A DNA stretch of 35,367 nt, taken from Treponema sp. (lineage in GTDB: Bacteria; Spirochaetota; Spirochaetia; Treponematales; Breznakiellaceae). The stretch is from contig JAITJS010000070.1 of assembly GCA_031278815.1 (NCBI GenBank), positions 1-35,367 on the forward strand, written 5' to 3'. Each line of letters opens with the position of its first letter. Position 1 is the stretch's first letter. A program made the translations under genes and the position numbers. Under the pieces are notes generated by a model that worked only from the letters and a program-made list of their open reading frames with translations, was not told where the DNA came from and made no database searches. Shown piece after piece: positions 24,834 to 34,294 of this stretch.

Positions 24834-25960
24834 TGACACGCTCCTTTGTTACGTTTATAAACCGGTGTATATAAGGGCCGGGGTACTACCACGGCGTCTT
24901 TTGGATTTCCTCGAATGCGTACCTGGAGCTTCGTACCTGCCTGAGCGTATGCAGGGGATACCAAAGCATTGGCTGAATAGGTCCCCGTACTGGGACAGAA
25001 CATTCCCGCTACACAGCAACCTATTTCCTCTCCTTCCCTGTTCAAAACCGGATACCCTTCCCGGGGAACCCCGCCGGTAAGGTTGAGGGTGAGAAGCTTA
25101 CGGGTAAGCCCCGCTGCTTTTTGGGCTAAGAGGGCTTCTTTACCCATAAAGGGCTTCGTGAAATCGCAGGCCCAAGAAAGGCCCGCCTCCAGGGGTGTAA
25201 TGATAGGGGATATTTCATGACCGTGGAGGGGCATCCCCGCTTCGAATCTCAGGGAATCCCGGGCAGCTAAACCCACCGGGCCCGCCTCGATCCCTGCAGC
25301 CTTTGCACGAAGAAACAGATACTCCCAGAGCTCCGTGGCCTTGCCTGAGTCATAGAAGAGCTCTACTCCATCTTCACCGGTATAGCCGGTCCGTCCGATG
25401 AGCACGGCTATTCCATTGATAACTGTGGCTTGTATATGGGCCCGGGGGAATGCCGAAACCGCCTTGCCGCTAAGCGTATCCAGCAGTTCCACTGCCCGAG
25501 GACCCTGGACTGCAATCATGTAGGTTTCCGCGGAAATATCCTCAATCGAAACCCCACGGGGGAACTGATCTTGGAAGTAGGCCACATCGGTTTCCCGGTT
25601 CCCCGCATTGACCACGACCATCCATCTATCCCCGGAACTACCGGTAGAATCGGCACGGTATATGAACAGGTCGTCAATAACGCCTCCTGCTTCATTGAGC
25701 AACAGAGCGTACCGGGCTTCCTGAGGTTTCATGTCCAGGATAGCAGCGGACACGAGCTTGGACAGGGCTTCCCCGGATCCTTTGCCTGATATAACCACCT
25801 GACCCATGTGATCAATATCAAACAAGCCTACTGAACGGCGACAAAGCCGATGCTCTTCCACCGCGCCGGTAGGGTATTGAATAGGCATATCAAAACCTGC
25901 GAACAGGGCAAATCGGGCCCCCGCCGCTTCATGCCAAGAATGTAGTAAGGTTGTTTTCAT
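24830..25960 (-). CDS. gcvT: Aminomethyltransferase (glycine cleavage T protein)
   Basis: GcvT transfers the one-carbon unit from aminomethyl-GcvH to tetrahydrofolate, releasing ammonia. Length (376) and motifs are typical: HSWHEAAGARFALFAGFDMPIQYP at the N-terminus, LFDIDHMGQVVISG, GRTGYTGEDGVELF in the folate-binding core, and LRFEAGMPLHGHEI. AAGGGT is the ribosome site. It heads the four-gene gcv operon, whose promoter lies immediately upstream. No glycine riboswitch is seen. Confidence 0.95.
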   Translation of the reverse strand: MKTTLLHSWHEAAGARFALFAGFDMPIQYPTGAVEEHRLCRRSVGLFDIDHMGQVVISGKGSGEALSKLVSAAILDMKPQEARYALLLNEAGGVIDDLFIYRADSTGSSGDRWMVVVNAGNRETDVAYFQDQFPRGVSIEDISAETYMIAVQGPRAVELLDTLSGKAVSAFPRAHIQATVINGIAVLIGRTGYTGEDGVELFYDSGKATELWEYLFLRAKAAGIEAGPVGLAARDSLRFEAGMPLHGHEISPIITPLEAGLSWACDFTKPFMGKEALLAQKAAGLTRKLLTLNLTGGVPREGYPVLNREGEEIGCCVAGMFCPSTGTYSANALVSPAYAQAGTKLQVRIRGNPKDAVVVPRPLYTPVYKRNKGACQ

Positions 25961-25975
25961 ACGTAATTACCCTTA

Positions 25976-26004
25976 AATGTAGGAAGTCTCCAGAGGATTG
26001 TCAA
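25976..26004 (-). promoter_or_regulatory. gcv operon promoter
   Basis: On the minus strand a perfect TTGACA (26004-25999), a 17-bp spacer and TACATT (25981-25976) lie only ~16 bp before the gcvT ATG. The predicted transcript start would fall at or inside the ribosome site, so the leader would be almost absent. The rest of the 164-bp gap (25961-26124) shows no other signal. Confidence 0.6.
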
Positions 26005-26124
26005 ATATTCCTATCTCAGATTAAGGATAAATCCATAGAAAAAACGGGAGATCCCTGGCTAACCATGAAGGCAAGACCAGAACGGCGCAAGGCCCTTCAA
26101 ACTCTCCTCATGGATAGGTCGTCC

Positions 26125-27180
26125 CTAAAAGTCCTGGTACCGGTAAAACCGTAAATGCAGGTCTTGAGCGGTTTGTAATAGGTATTTCAGGCGATGTGGT
26201 GTAATACCCCAATCCGCAGTGTCGGAAATATCATGGGTGGTCAAAGGCAGAATCTGTTCTCCTCCGATAAATTTGAGGGTTCGCAGCATAACCGTAATAA
26301 TCGCCTCGAAGTCCGCATCTTGTTTATAGAGAATATTGTCCAGCGCCTTGGAGGAAACATACCCTTTTCGGATAGTTTCTCCATCGTAAACCCGGAAGGT
26401 AACCCCGTACCCCCGCAGAATCCTAAAAGATTGAGCCAGTTCCTCATGCATCCACGGTTCCCAAAGCCCGTAGGGGTAGGCAAAAGCGCTCAAGGGGATC
26501 CCCGCATTCCTGAAGGTATCAAGCCCAGACAGGGTCTCTGCAAAAAATACCTCCCGGGACACCTTGGTCAGGTTGAGGTGGTTTTGGGTATGATACCCCA
26601 CATCGTGGCCCCTGCTGAGGGCGGTGAAACAAAAGGAACAGAGGTCTCCCTGTATGAAAAAAGTAACCTTTGCCCCGTACCGGTCAAATACCTCAAGATG
26701 ACGTTCCCAGGCATCCTGGTAATTATCATCAAAGGCCAAGAGCAGCCCTGCAGCATCCTCCTGAATATGCCATAAGAGCCGATCCTGCTGTATACTACCG
26801 GTGGCTTGCTCCTTCACGGAAAAAGCCACCGAAAAATGAGCAGCATCCACCTGCTGGGCATGGTGTAAATCATAGTCCACCTCAAAGCGGGTATTCACCT
26901 CTAACGCCGGTAGATCCTCTGGTCCTATGTCGGATTTAACCAGAATCGTATCCCCTTCCTGGAAGATATATTTTTTGATGTTGGGGCTATCCTGCTTAAC
27001 CCGTTGTACCACCCTTTCAAGGACCAAGGGTTGTTCCGGGACCGGACGGGACGGAGGGCTTCCCACAGGGGGCGTTTCTGCTATGAACGCCGGCTGCCGG
27101 CTTGCACAGGCACTAAGGCAGCAAAGGATAAGCATACTGAACCCAAACACCAGGCGTTTCAGGTGCTCTTTTTTTCTCAT
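26125..27180 (-). CDS. Polysaccharide deacetylase-family lipoprotein
   Basis: The 351-residue protein has a lipoprotein signal with lipobox LSAC (Cys25), then a Pro-rich linker (about 35-52), a ~90-residue region of unknown type, and a NodB-type deacetylase domain. Motif 1 is AFDDNYQDAW (D151, D152) and motif 2 HTQNH (H197, H201), giving the Asp-His-His metal triad; AYPYG matches motif 3. It likely removes acetyl groups from an envelope or extracellular glycan in the periplasm. No strong ribosome site is seen. It is divergent from proA across a 90-bp gap. Confidence 0.85.
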   Translation of the reverse strand: MRKKEHLKRLVFGFSMLILCCLSACASRQPAFIAETPPVGSPPSRPVPEQPLVLERVVQRVKQDSPNIKKYIFQEGDTILVKSDIGPEDLPALEVNTRFEVDYDLHHAQQVDAAHFSVAFSVKEQATGSIQQDRLLWHIQEDAAGLLLAFDDNYQDAWERHLEVFDRYGAKVTFFIQGDLCSFCFTALSRGHDVGYHTQNHLNLTKVSREVFFAETLSGLDTFRNAGIPLSAFAYPYGLWEPWMHEELAQSFRILRGYGVTFRVYDGETIRKGYVSSKALDNILYKQDADFEAIITVMLRTLKFIGGEQILPLTTHDISDTADWGITPHRLKYLLQTAQDLHLRFYRYQDF

Positions 27181-27186
27181 GTCTTG

Positions 27187-27198
27187 TATGCTAGCATA
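27187..27198. promoter_or_regulatory. 12-bp perfect palindrome between the deacetylase and proA
   Basis: TATGCTAGCATA is an exact palindrome starting 7 bp upstream of the deacetylase ATG. It contains a TATGCT that could act as a -10 on either strand, but no matching -35 was found. It may be an operator; evidence is position and symmetry only. Confidence 0.35.
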
Positions 27199-27270
27199 GT
27201 TTTGTTACCAGGGGTAGGGACCGCTCATGGTTACAACCTAGCCCAACCAAAATATACGGAGGAGTGGAGC

Positions 27271-28533
27271 ATGTATTCTTTAGACCCCCTGTTCGATACG
27301 CTCAGAACAGCTCAAACCCGCGTGGCCCTGGAAAACAGGTATGCTAAGGATAAAGCCTTGCAGGCGGTGATGGATGCCATTGATGCAAGCCGAGGCCCGC
27401 TATGCAAGGCCAATGAAGCGGATATCCTCAAAGCCCGGAAAGCAGGGATGAAAGAAGCCCTCATCGACCGTTTATCCCTGGACCAGACCAGGATAGATGG
27501 GATCCTCCAGGGGATTGCCACGGTAATCCGTCAAGATGACCCTATCGGCAAGGTGCGAGCGGGCTGGACCTTGCCCAACGGCCTTGTGGTGGAGCAGCGA
27601 ACCGTAGCCCTGGGAGTGGTGGCTATCATCTACGAATCCCGGCCCAATGTAACGGTTGATGCCTTTAGCCTTGCCTATAAAGCGGGTTGTGCCATACTCC
27701 TGCGAGGATCTTCTTCCGCGTTGGAATCGAATCGCGCCTTGGTAGGGGCAATCAAACAGGGCCTGGAAGCCGGAGGAGGGATACCCGATGCAGTCGCCCT
27801 GGCGGATTCAGGCAGTCGGGATGAGGTAGCGGAAATACTCCATGCCCGGGGCAAGATAGACCTGGTCATTCCTCGAGGAGGCAAGGAACTCATTCACCGA
27901 GTGGTCAGCCATGCCCGGATTCCGGTGATTGAGACCGGGGAAGGAAATTGCCACATCTACGTGGATCCCAGCGCAGACATACCCAATGCGGTAGCTATTA
28001 TTGAAAACGCCAAAACGCAGAAGCCTGGGGCCTGTAATGCCGTAGAAACCCTGGTGGTCCACCGGGATGCCGGGGCCGCTGTCATGCCCCTGCTGGCTAA
28101 ACAGCTTGCAGGAAAGGTGGAGCTCCGCTGCGATGGGCCTTCCAAGAGGGCTATCGGCACGCCGCCGCCGGGTTTAGTCCTGAAAGACGCGGTCATGGAG
28201 GACTGGGAGACGGAATTCCTCGATTACATTCTGGCGGTTAAGACCGTGGATACCCTCGAGGAAGCCATAGTCTTCATCAACCGCTATGGGACTAACCATT
28301 CCGAAGCAATCCTCACCAATGATATCAAGGCCGCAGAAGCCTTCAGTCGCCGGATAGATGCGGCCTGTGTATACACCAACGCTTCCACCCGCTTCACCGA
28401 TGGAGGGGTCTTTGGATTTGGAGCAGAACTGGGGATCAGCACCCAGAAGTTCCATGCCCGCGGCCCTATGGGTCTTGAAGCCCTCACCACCATACAGTAC
28501 CGGATACTAGGTTCAGGTCAAATACGGGTATGA
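27271..28533 (+). CDS. proA: Glutamate-5-semialdehyde dehydrogenase (gamma-glutamyl phosphate reductase)
   Basis: ProA reduces glutamyl 5-phosphate to the semialdehyde, the second step of proline synthesis. From the ATG at 27271 the protein has 420 residues, the usual length; the frame is open to 27004, but GGAGG lies just upstream of this ATG and the extension overlaps the divergent gene. Family motifs include IYESRPNVTVDA, KAGCAILLRGSS and KPGACNAVETL, with the catalytic Cys at 255. It lies 4 bp before proB, the usual partner, in reversed order relative to proBA in E. coli. Confidence 0.95.
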   Translation: MYSLDPLFDTLRTAQTRVALENRYAKDKALQAVMDAIDASRGPLCKANEADILKARKAGMKEALIDRLSLDQTRIDGILQGIATVIRQDDPIGKVRAGWTLPNGLVVEQRTVALGVVAIIYESRPNVTVDAFSLAYKAGCAILLRGSSSALESNRALVGAIKQGLEAGGGIPDAVALADSGSRDEVAEILHARGKIDLVIPRGGKELIHRVVSHARIPVIETGEGNCHIYVDPSADIPNAVAIIENAKTQKPGACNAVETLVVHRDAGAAVMPLLAKQLAGKVELRCDGPSKRAIGTPPPGLVLKDAVMEDWETEFLDYILAVKTVDTLEEAIVFINRYGTNHSEAILTNDIKAAEAFSRRIDAACVYTNASTRFTDGGVFGFGAELGISTQKFHARGPMGLEALTTIQYRILGSGQIRV

Positions 28534-28537
28534 TACT

Positions 28538-29335
28538 ATGATCCCTAGGCTTATCGCGGATGCCCGCAAGATCCTCATCAAGATCGGTTCCAATACCCTG
28601 GCAAACCAAGACGGCAGGATCAACACCCACTTTCTTGAAGAATTCGCCGACCAGAGCGCGGCCCTCATCAAAGCAGGGAAGCAGATCCTTATGGTTTCTT
28701 CCGGTGCCCAGGTTGCCGGGCTTTCAACCCTGGGAAAGTGGGCTCGTAAACAGGACATCCATTACAAGCAGGCCCTGTGCGCGGTAGGGCAGGTGGAACT
28801 CATGGCGGCTTGGGGCAGAGCCTTCGCACCGCACCGCCTGCATATCGCCCAGATCCTCCTCACCCGGGATGATTTCGGTGATTCCATCCGTACCCTGAAC
28901 ATGCGAAACACCCTCTTCACCTTGGTTGATGAAGGGATCATCCCCATCATCAACGAAAATGATACGGTGAGTGTGGAGGAAATAAAGATCGGTGATAACG
29001 ACACCCTGGCCTCCCAGTCTGCGATACTGTGGAGTGCGGACCTGCTGCTCCTGTTTAGCGATATTGATGGACTTTACCACAAAAACCCCAAGGAAGACCC
29101 TACGGCAGAACTGGTCCCTGAGGTCTGGGACATCCCGGCTATTCGTTCCCAGATCAGCATGGGAGGAACTAACCCCTTCGGCACCGGAGGCATTGCCACC
29201 AAGCTGGATGCTGCAGCGCAGGTGGTCTCCTACGGGATCCCCATGATCCTCGCCCACGGGGGACGGCCTCGATCCTTGGAAGCCTTGGCCGCCGGAACCC
29301 AAAAAGGTACTGCTTTTTTAGTTCCCTCCACCTGA
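28538..29335 (+). CDS. proB: Glutamate 5-kinase
   Basis: ProB phosphorylates glutamate with ATP, the first and feedback-regulated step of proline synthesis. The 265-residue protein is the short form: the amino-acid kinase domain alone (IKIGSNTL, VSSGAQVAGL, INENDTVSVEEIKIGDND, MGGTNPFGTGGIATKLDAA) without the C-terminal PUA domain found in E. coli ProB. It starts four bases after proA with no strong own ribosome site, so coupled translation is likely. A short GGCCC/GGGCC stem follows the stop (29337-29356). Confidence 0.93.
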   Translation: MIPRLIADARKILIKIGSNTLANQDGRINTHFLEEFADQSAALIKAGKQILMVSSGAQVAGLSTLGKWARKQDIHYKQALCAVGQVELMAAWGRAFAPHRLHIAQILLTRDDFGDSIRTLNMRNTLFTLVDEGIIPIINENDTVSVEEIKIGDNDTLASQSAILWSADLLLLFSDIDGLYHKNPKEDPTAELVPEVWDIPAIRSQISMGGTNPFGTGGIATKLDAAAQVVSYGIPMILAHGGRPRSLEALAAGTQKGTAFLVPST

Positions 29336-29409
29336 AGGCCCTCTCGTCAGGGGGCCATTCCTGCGGAACAAGCCGTACCGGTCCCCCTATGGGCATTAAA
29401 CCGGGGGGT

Positions 29410-29438
29410 TTAAACCTGCTGGGGGGTGGTGCTATAGT
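29410..29438 (+). promoter_or_regulatory. Putative extended -10 promoter for smc
   Basis: TTAAAC (29410-29415), a 17-bp spacer and TATAGT (29433-29438), with a TG one base before the -10, suggest an extended -10 promoter about 60 bp before the smc start. It overlaps a TTAAACC/GGTTTAA hairpin at 29396-29413. Confidence 0.5.
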
Positions 29439-29496
29439 AGGAGTATATTGAGAAAAAACAACCCTTGCGGACTGTTGACCCAGACGGAGTTTACCC

Positions 29497-32481
29497 TTGT
29501 TCCTAAAAAATCTTGACATCTTTGGTTTTAAATCATTTGCCGACCGGACCCGCGTGGAATTTGCCGACGGGATCACCGCCCTCTTGGGGCCCAACGGCTG
29601 CGGGAAGTCCAATGTGGTGGACGCGGTGAAGTGGGCCCTAGGAGAGCAAGCCTCCCGGGCCATGCGGGCAGAGAAGATGGAGGATGTTATCTTTAACGGT
29701 ACTGAAAACCGAAAGGCCCTGAGTGTGGCAGAAGTAACCCTGACCTTGGCCAATGACGGAGGGCTCCTGCCCCTGGATATGCCGGAGGTACAGATCAAGC
29801 GGCGGCTCTACCGGTCCGGTGAAAGCGAATACTATATCAACTCAAGCCAGGTGAAACTCAAGGAAGTACGGGAGCTTTTTTGGGATACCGGCGTGGGTAA
29901 AGCCGCCTATTCCGTTATGGAACAGGGTAAAATCGACCAAATTCTGTCCTCTAAGCCTGATGAACGGCGTTATTTGTTTGAAGAAGCCGCAGGAGTCACT
30001 AAGTTCAAGATAAAAACCCAGGAATCAGAGCGAAAACTCGCCAAAACCGAAGAAAACATGCGCCAAGTGGAGGGGATTTTGGGAGAGGTGAAACGGGCCT
30101 ACGAGAGTCTCAAGGTCCAATCCGATAAAACCTTGCAATTCCGTTCCTTGAAAGACCAGATATTTCACTTTGAACTGGATATTCAATTGCTCCGTCTCAA
30201 GCAGTTCAAATATGACCGGGACGCCCGTACCGAGGACCTCAAACAACAAACCGCAGAACGGGATGCCCTACGCGCGGAACTGGACGGGGTGAACAAGTCC
30301 CTGGAAGAAAACATGGATCTGGTGAACTCCCTGGAAAAACAACTGGACGAGTATCAGAAGAACATCTACGGCCTTGCTATAGAGAAGAACGCCCGGGAAA
30401 AGGAAGCTAAGCTCCTTACCGAGCAGTTACAGGAGATCCAGGCCAAACGTGCCCAGAATGAAGGCCGGGAACGGACCATGAGCAACAAGATCGAGGAACT
30501 GGTCGAAGATGCAGCGGAACAGGACGGTACGGTCCAGGCCCTTCGCAAGCAGCTTGAGGATATAGCCGAGAACATCGCTTCATTTGAGGGGAACATACTG
30601 CTTACCGCTTCTCGGATCGGAGATAACGAGGCTTCGGTACGAAAAGCGGAGGAAACAATCCGCGCTCTTGAACAAGAGCGGACCCGGCACGAGCAAGACC
30701 TGGAAACCATTACCGACGATATTGTCTCTGCCTTGGATGCGGGCCTTAAAGAGGCGGGGTATTCTGCGGCAGAACGGCGGAACACCGAAGCCCGTTTGAC
30801 CGAAACATTAGGGGTCCTCAAGACTCTGTTGGCAGGCAGAGCAGCCCTGCTGCAGGATCTGGAGACAGCAGCAGATCGGGCCATCACGGGAGAGGGGCTG
30901 CTTTCTGCGGAAGAACTCAAAGGAATTGCCCAGGGACTTGCCGTGGTCTTGGGGGAGGCTGCAGGCCACGCGGTCGAGGCCCTGGGCCTCTTTGAAGCCT
31001 ATCGAAAGAGCACTCCCTCGTTTATTGATGAATTCCTTGCCCCCGAAGGGATCATCACCCGGAAACGAGCCATGGACGCCAAGATCCGGGGGGCTAAAGA
31101 AGGGGTGGAACAGTGGCGGGAACAGATAGCCGCCCTTCGTCAGGATACCCAGGGTTTGAGCGGCAAGATTGACCAATACCGGGCGACTTTGGAGGAGCTG
31201 CGGGTGAACCGGGTCAGGATGGCTACTCAAGCCCAATCCGCAGCGGAACAGGCTAAACTGATACGGAGGGAACTTTCCGGCCAAGAAGCGCTACTCAAGA
31301 CCGTACGGGATGAGTTATTTCTGGATCGCAAGCGGTACGAAGAAATCCATGAGCGGATCACTGATACGGAGCAGGAACTTGCGGATATTGAACGGAAAGG
31401 GAAGCAACTGACCGTGGAACTGGAGCAGGTGGAGCAAACTATACAACAGCGGAACGGTGATGTGGCGGGTAAACAGGCAGCTATAAAGAAGGGAATGGTA
31501 GCCCTCGGTAAGGTCCAAGAAAGCCTGGAAAAGATACACCTTGAACTGGTTCAGTCTGAAACGGAGATTAAGAACATTCAGGACAATTTCCGGGAAACCC
31601 ATTCCCGGGACCTCATGGAATTCGAAGAGCGGATCTTTACCATCACTGCTCCTGCCAGGGAACTGCGGGAAAACCTCGCTACTGCTAAAGGGAGCCTCAA
31701 AGATCTGGGGCAGGTGAACCTCATGGCGCCTGAGGAATTTGCCGAAACCAAGGAACGGTACGATTTTCTCTCAAACCAGCTTGCGGACCTTGCCAAGGCT
31801 CGAGAGGATCTGGCAAATATCACCGCCGAGATCCGGGCAGAATCCTCAGCGCTTTTCCTTTCGACCTATAACAAGATCAAAAAGAATTTTCACAATATGT
31901 TTCGCCGACTTTTCGGCGGAGGCCGGGCAGAGCTGCGGCTTTCGGATCCCAACCACGTCCTGGAATCGGGGATTGAAATCTACGCTCAGCCTCCGGGGAA
32001 GAAATTGGAAAATATCAATCTCCTTTCCGGTGGGGAACGTTCCATGACCGCGGTGGCCCTCCTCTTTGCCACTTACATGGTAAAGCCCTCTCCATTCTGC
32101 CTGCTGGATGAAATCGACGCAGCCCTGGACGAGGCGAATGTGAGCCGCTTCGTCCAAGTGCTGCGGGAATTCGGCGCTGCCAGCCAGTTTATCATCATCA
32201 CCCATAACAAAAAGACCGTCATCGGCGCAGGAACCCTCTTGGGGGTAACTATGGAAGAGTCGGGGATCACCAAGGTCATATCGGTGCGCCTTGAAAACGA
32301 GGATGCTGCCAAAGCCGCCACAGACCCGCCGCCCATAGCAGCCTATGAAGAAGAGGAAGTAGAGATGGAAGTAGGCCGGGAACTCCCGGTGGGCGTCGAT
32401 GATCCTGCCCTGGTAAGTGAGACCACGCTTAGGCCCATTCGTGCTGCCTGGAGGAAAGGGGAGGTAGAATCCTCACGTTGA
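29497..32481 (+). CDS. smc: Chromosome partition SMC protein
   Basis: SMC is the ATPase that organises and helps segregate the chromosome, normally as a dimer with ScpA/ScpB. Walker A GPNGCGKSN is at residues 31-39, the ABC signature LSGGERS near 843, and Walker B CLLDEIDAALDEAN near 868-881, with two coiled-coil arms between. At 994 residues it is shorter than the common ~1150-1190. The middle (about 405-530) lacks the usual glycine-rich hinge signature that I can recognise. The start is TTG with GGAG seven bases upstream; the first codons MFLKNLDIFGFKSFAD fit the family exactly. A ~90-residue acidic C-terminal tail is present. Confidence 0.93.
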   Translation: MFLKNLDIFGFKSFADRTRVEFADGITALLGPNGCGKSNVVDAVKWALGEQASRAMRAEKMEDVIFNGTENRKALSVAEVTLTLANDGGLLPLDMPEVQIKRRLYRSGESEYYINSSQVKLKEVRELFWDTGVGKAAYSVMEQGKIDQILSSKPDERRYLFEEAAGVTKFKIKTQESERKLAKTEENMRQVEGILGEVKRAYESLKVQSDKTLQFRSLKDQIFHFELDIQLLRLKQFKYDRDARTEDLKQQTAERDALRAELDGVNKSLEENMDLVNSLEKQLDEYQKNIYGLAIEKNAREKEAKLLTEQLQEIQAKRAQNEGRERTMSNKIEELVEDAAEQDGTVQALRKQLEDIAENIASFEGNILLTASRIGDNEASVRKAEETIRALEQERTRHEQDLETITDDIVSALDAGLKEAGYSAAERRNTEARLTETLGVLKTLLAGRAALLQDLETAADRAITGEGLLSAEELKGIAQGLAVVLGEAAGHAVEALGLFEAYRKSTPSFIDEFLAPEGIITRKRAMDAKIRGAKEGVEQWREQIAALRQDTQGLSGKIDQYRATLEELRVNRVRMATQAQSAAEQAKLIRRELSGQEALLKTVRDELFLDRKRYEEIHERITDTEQELADIERKGKQLTVELEQVEQTIQQRNGDVAGKQAAIKKGMVALGKVQESLEKIHLELVQSETEIKNIQDNFRETHSRDLMEFEERIFTITAPARELRENLATAKGSLKDLGQVNLMAPEEFAETKERYDFLSNQLADLAKAREDLANITAEIRAESSALFLSTYNKIKKNFHNMFRRLFGGGRAELRLSDPNHVLESGIEIYAQPPGKKLENINLLSGGERSMTAVALLFATYMVKPSPFCLLDEIDAALDEANVSRFVQVLREFGAASQFIIITHNKKTVIGAGTLLGVTMEESGITKVISVRLENEDAAKAATDPPPIAAYEEEEVEMEVGRELPVGVDDPALVSETTLRPIRAAWRKGEVESSR

Positions 32482-32629
32482 AGCGCTCTATGGGGGCCGA
32501 GAATCCCCCACACCCCCTGGAATGGTGTCCAGACCATCGCTGACTAGAGGCAAGGGGCGCTTCGATTCCAAACCACTACTGCCATACCGGGGCTTTAAAG
32601 CCTCAGGCGGTTCTGGTACGCTATACGTC

Positions 32630-34213
32630 ATGGCTCGTTCTGCCCGTGCTTTACTGCGGCATGGTTCAACCTTATCCTTGCTTACCTTGATTTCCCGAGT
32701 CCTGGGGCTCCTGCGGGAAATGGTTAAGGCCAGCCTCTTGGGGACCAGCGCGCTCTCGGATGCCTTTTCGGTGGCCTTCTTAATTCCGAACCTGTTTCGC
32801 CGGCTCTTTGCCGAAGGGTCCATCTCGGTGGCGTTTATTCCCACCTTCAAGGAATACCTCCTAAAACAGGACCAGGTCAAGACCAGGGAATTCCTCTCCA
32901 GCGTGTTTACGGTACTGATCTGTTTGGTAAGTCTCGCGGTGCTGATCGGGATACTCCTTACCCCCTGGATCATCCCCTTTTTCGGTATGGACGTGGATGA
33001 AACCGGTTTCTTGACCCGACTGATGTTCCCCTTCTTGGCCTTTGTCTCGGTAGCGGCATTGTTGCAGGGGATCCTCAATAGCCTTTATAGTTTTACCCCT
33101 TCTGCGCTGGCTCCCATCGTGCTGAATCTGCTTACGATTATCTGCGCCTTTGCCTTGAGCCCCTTTACCGCCAATCCCGCCCGGGCCCTGGCCTTGGGGA
33201 TCCTGTTGGGGGGATGTATGGAAGCGGCGATTCAGTGGCCCTTTGTCCTCCAAAAAGGGTATCGGTTCTCGGTTATTGGTCTTACAAGGGCGTTTCAAAA
33301 CCCCGGGATGCAAAAGGTACTCCGTTTGATAGGACCTACCATTATCGGTATGGCCGCGTATCAGATCAACGACCTCGTCTCCACTGCCTTGGCGGGAAAT
33401 GCCGGGGAAGGGGTGGTATCCAGTCTCCAGTATTCCCTCCGGCTCCAGGAACTGATCCTGGGGGTCTTTGCCGTTTCCATGGGAACGGTACTGCTGCCGG
33501 ACTTGGCAGAGCACGCCAAATCAGGGCGCTGGGACTTGTACCAGGAACGGCTCGGCGCGGCGATGCGGATCATCGCGCTCATCACCATCCCGATCACTTT
33601 TTTCTCCTTGGCCCAGGGGAGGAATGTGATACAACTCCTCTTTCGTAACCGGCGTTTTGGGGATGATTCGGTGGATTTGACCCTGGCGGCCTTTACCTTC
33701 CACATACCCGGCCTGTTTTTCATCGCCCTCAACCGTATTCTGGCGCCGGCCTTTTATGCCCAAAGCGATGCTAAGGCTCCTACCCTGGCAGGAATCAGTT
33801 CTTTTGGGGTAAATATCCTCTTAGCCGCACTGCTGGTAGGTCCTATGGGAGGCGCAGGGATCGCCCTGGCCCTGAGCCTGGCCAGTGGGGTAAATACGGG
33901 GTTACTCCTGTGGTTCCTCAAGGGTAAGCCTTGGATTGCCTTGGGCAGGATTCTGGCGTCTGCTTTGGGGTATACCCTGAAGCTCCTCCTCCTTTCGGGT
34001 ATAGCGGTGCTGCCGGTGCTGTGGGTGAATCCCCGGCTGTCTGCGTGGGGTGCAGGCCGGGGTAAGCTGCTGGAATATGGGGTTCCCCTCCTCCTTACCG
34101 GCCTAGGGTATGGGCTTTTGGGGATGCTGCTCTTACTCATCAGCAAAGACCCCCACATCCAGGGCCTTGGGCGGATGCTGCGACGTTCTAACGGGGTTCC
34201 ACTACATAGATGA
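32630..34213 (+). CDS. murJ: Lipid II flippase MurJ (MviN family)
   Basis: MurJ flips lipid II across the inner membrane for peptidoglycan synthesis. The protein of 527 residues from this Met begins ARSARALLRHGSTLSLLTLISRVLGLLREM, the standard start, then AFSVAFLIPNLFRRLFAEGSISVAFIPTF, the family core, and about 14 membrane segments. The frame is open to an earlier ATG at 32522, but that adds 36 polar residues unlike the family. Neither start has a good ribosome site, so the start is uncertain. The 148-bp gap after smc holds a TGGGGG/CCCCCA hairpin (32491-32510) and a palindrome GGCTTTAAAGCC (32591-32602). Confidence 0.92.
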   Translation: MARSARALLRHGSTLSLLTLISRVLGLLREMVKASLLGTSALSDAFSVAFLIPNLFRRLFAEGSISVAFIPTFKEYLLKQDQVKTREFLSSVFTVLICLVSLAVLIGILLTPWIIPFFGMDVDETGFLTRLMFPFLAFVSVAALLQGILNSLYSFTPSALAPIVLNLLTIICAFALSPFTANPARALALGILLGGCMEAAIQWPFVLQKGYRFSVIGLTRAFQNPGMQKVLRLIGPTIIGMAAYQINDLVSTALAGNAGEGVVSSLQYSLRLQELILGVFAVSMGTVLLPDLAEHAKSGRWDLYQERLGAAMRIIALITIPITFFSLAQGRNVIQLLFRNRRFGDDSVDLTLAAFTFHIPGLFFIALNRILAPAFYAQSDAKAPTLAGISSFGVNILLAALLVGPMGGAGIALALSLASGVNTGLLLWFLKGKPWIALGRILASALGYTLKLLLLSGIAVLPVLWVNPRLSAWGAGRGKLLEYGVPLLLTGLGYGLLGMLLLLISKDPHIQGLGRMLRRSNGVPLHR

Positions 34214-34294
34214 GAGCGGATGGAAAGAGGCGGGTAGAGGCTTAGAGATTATCCCTAAATAATATTAGCCTTACGGAAAGCAATAAAGGCATAA

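Noticed and set aside
25961-26124. Possible glycine riboswitch upstream of gcvT
   Set aside because: None of the conserved glycine-aptamer blocks was seen on the minus strand, and the promoter lies too close to the start codon.
27004-27270. N-terminal extension of ProA
   Set aside because: It overlaps the divergent deacetylase gene, is not like the family, and a good ribosome site marks the ATG at 27271.
32522-32629. N-terminal extension of MurJ
   Set aside because: The 36 added residues are polar and unlike MurJ; the family start matches the ATG at 32630.
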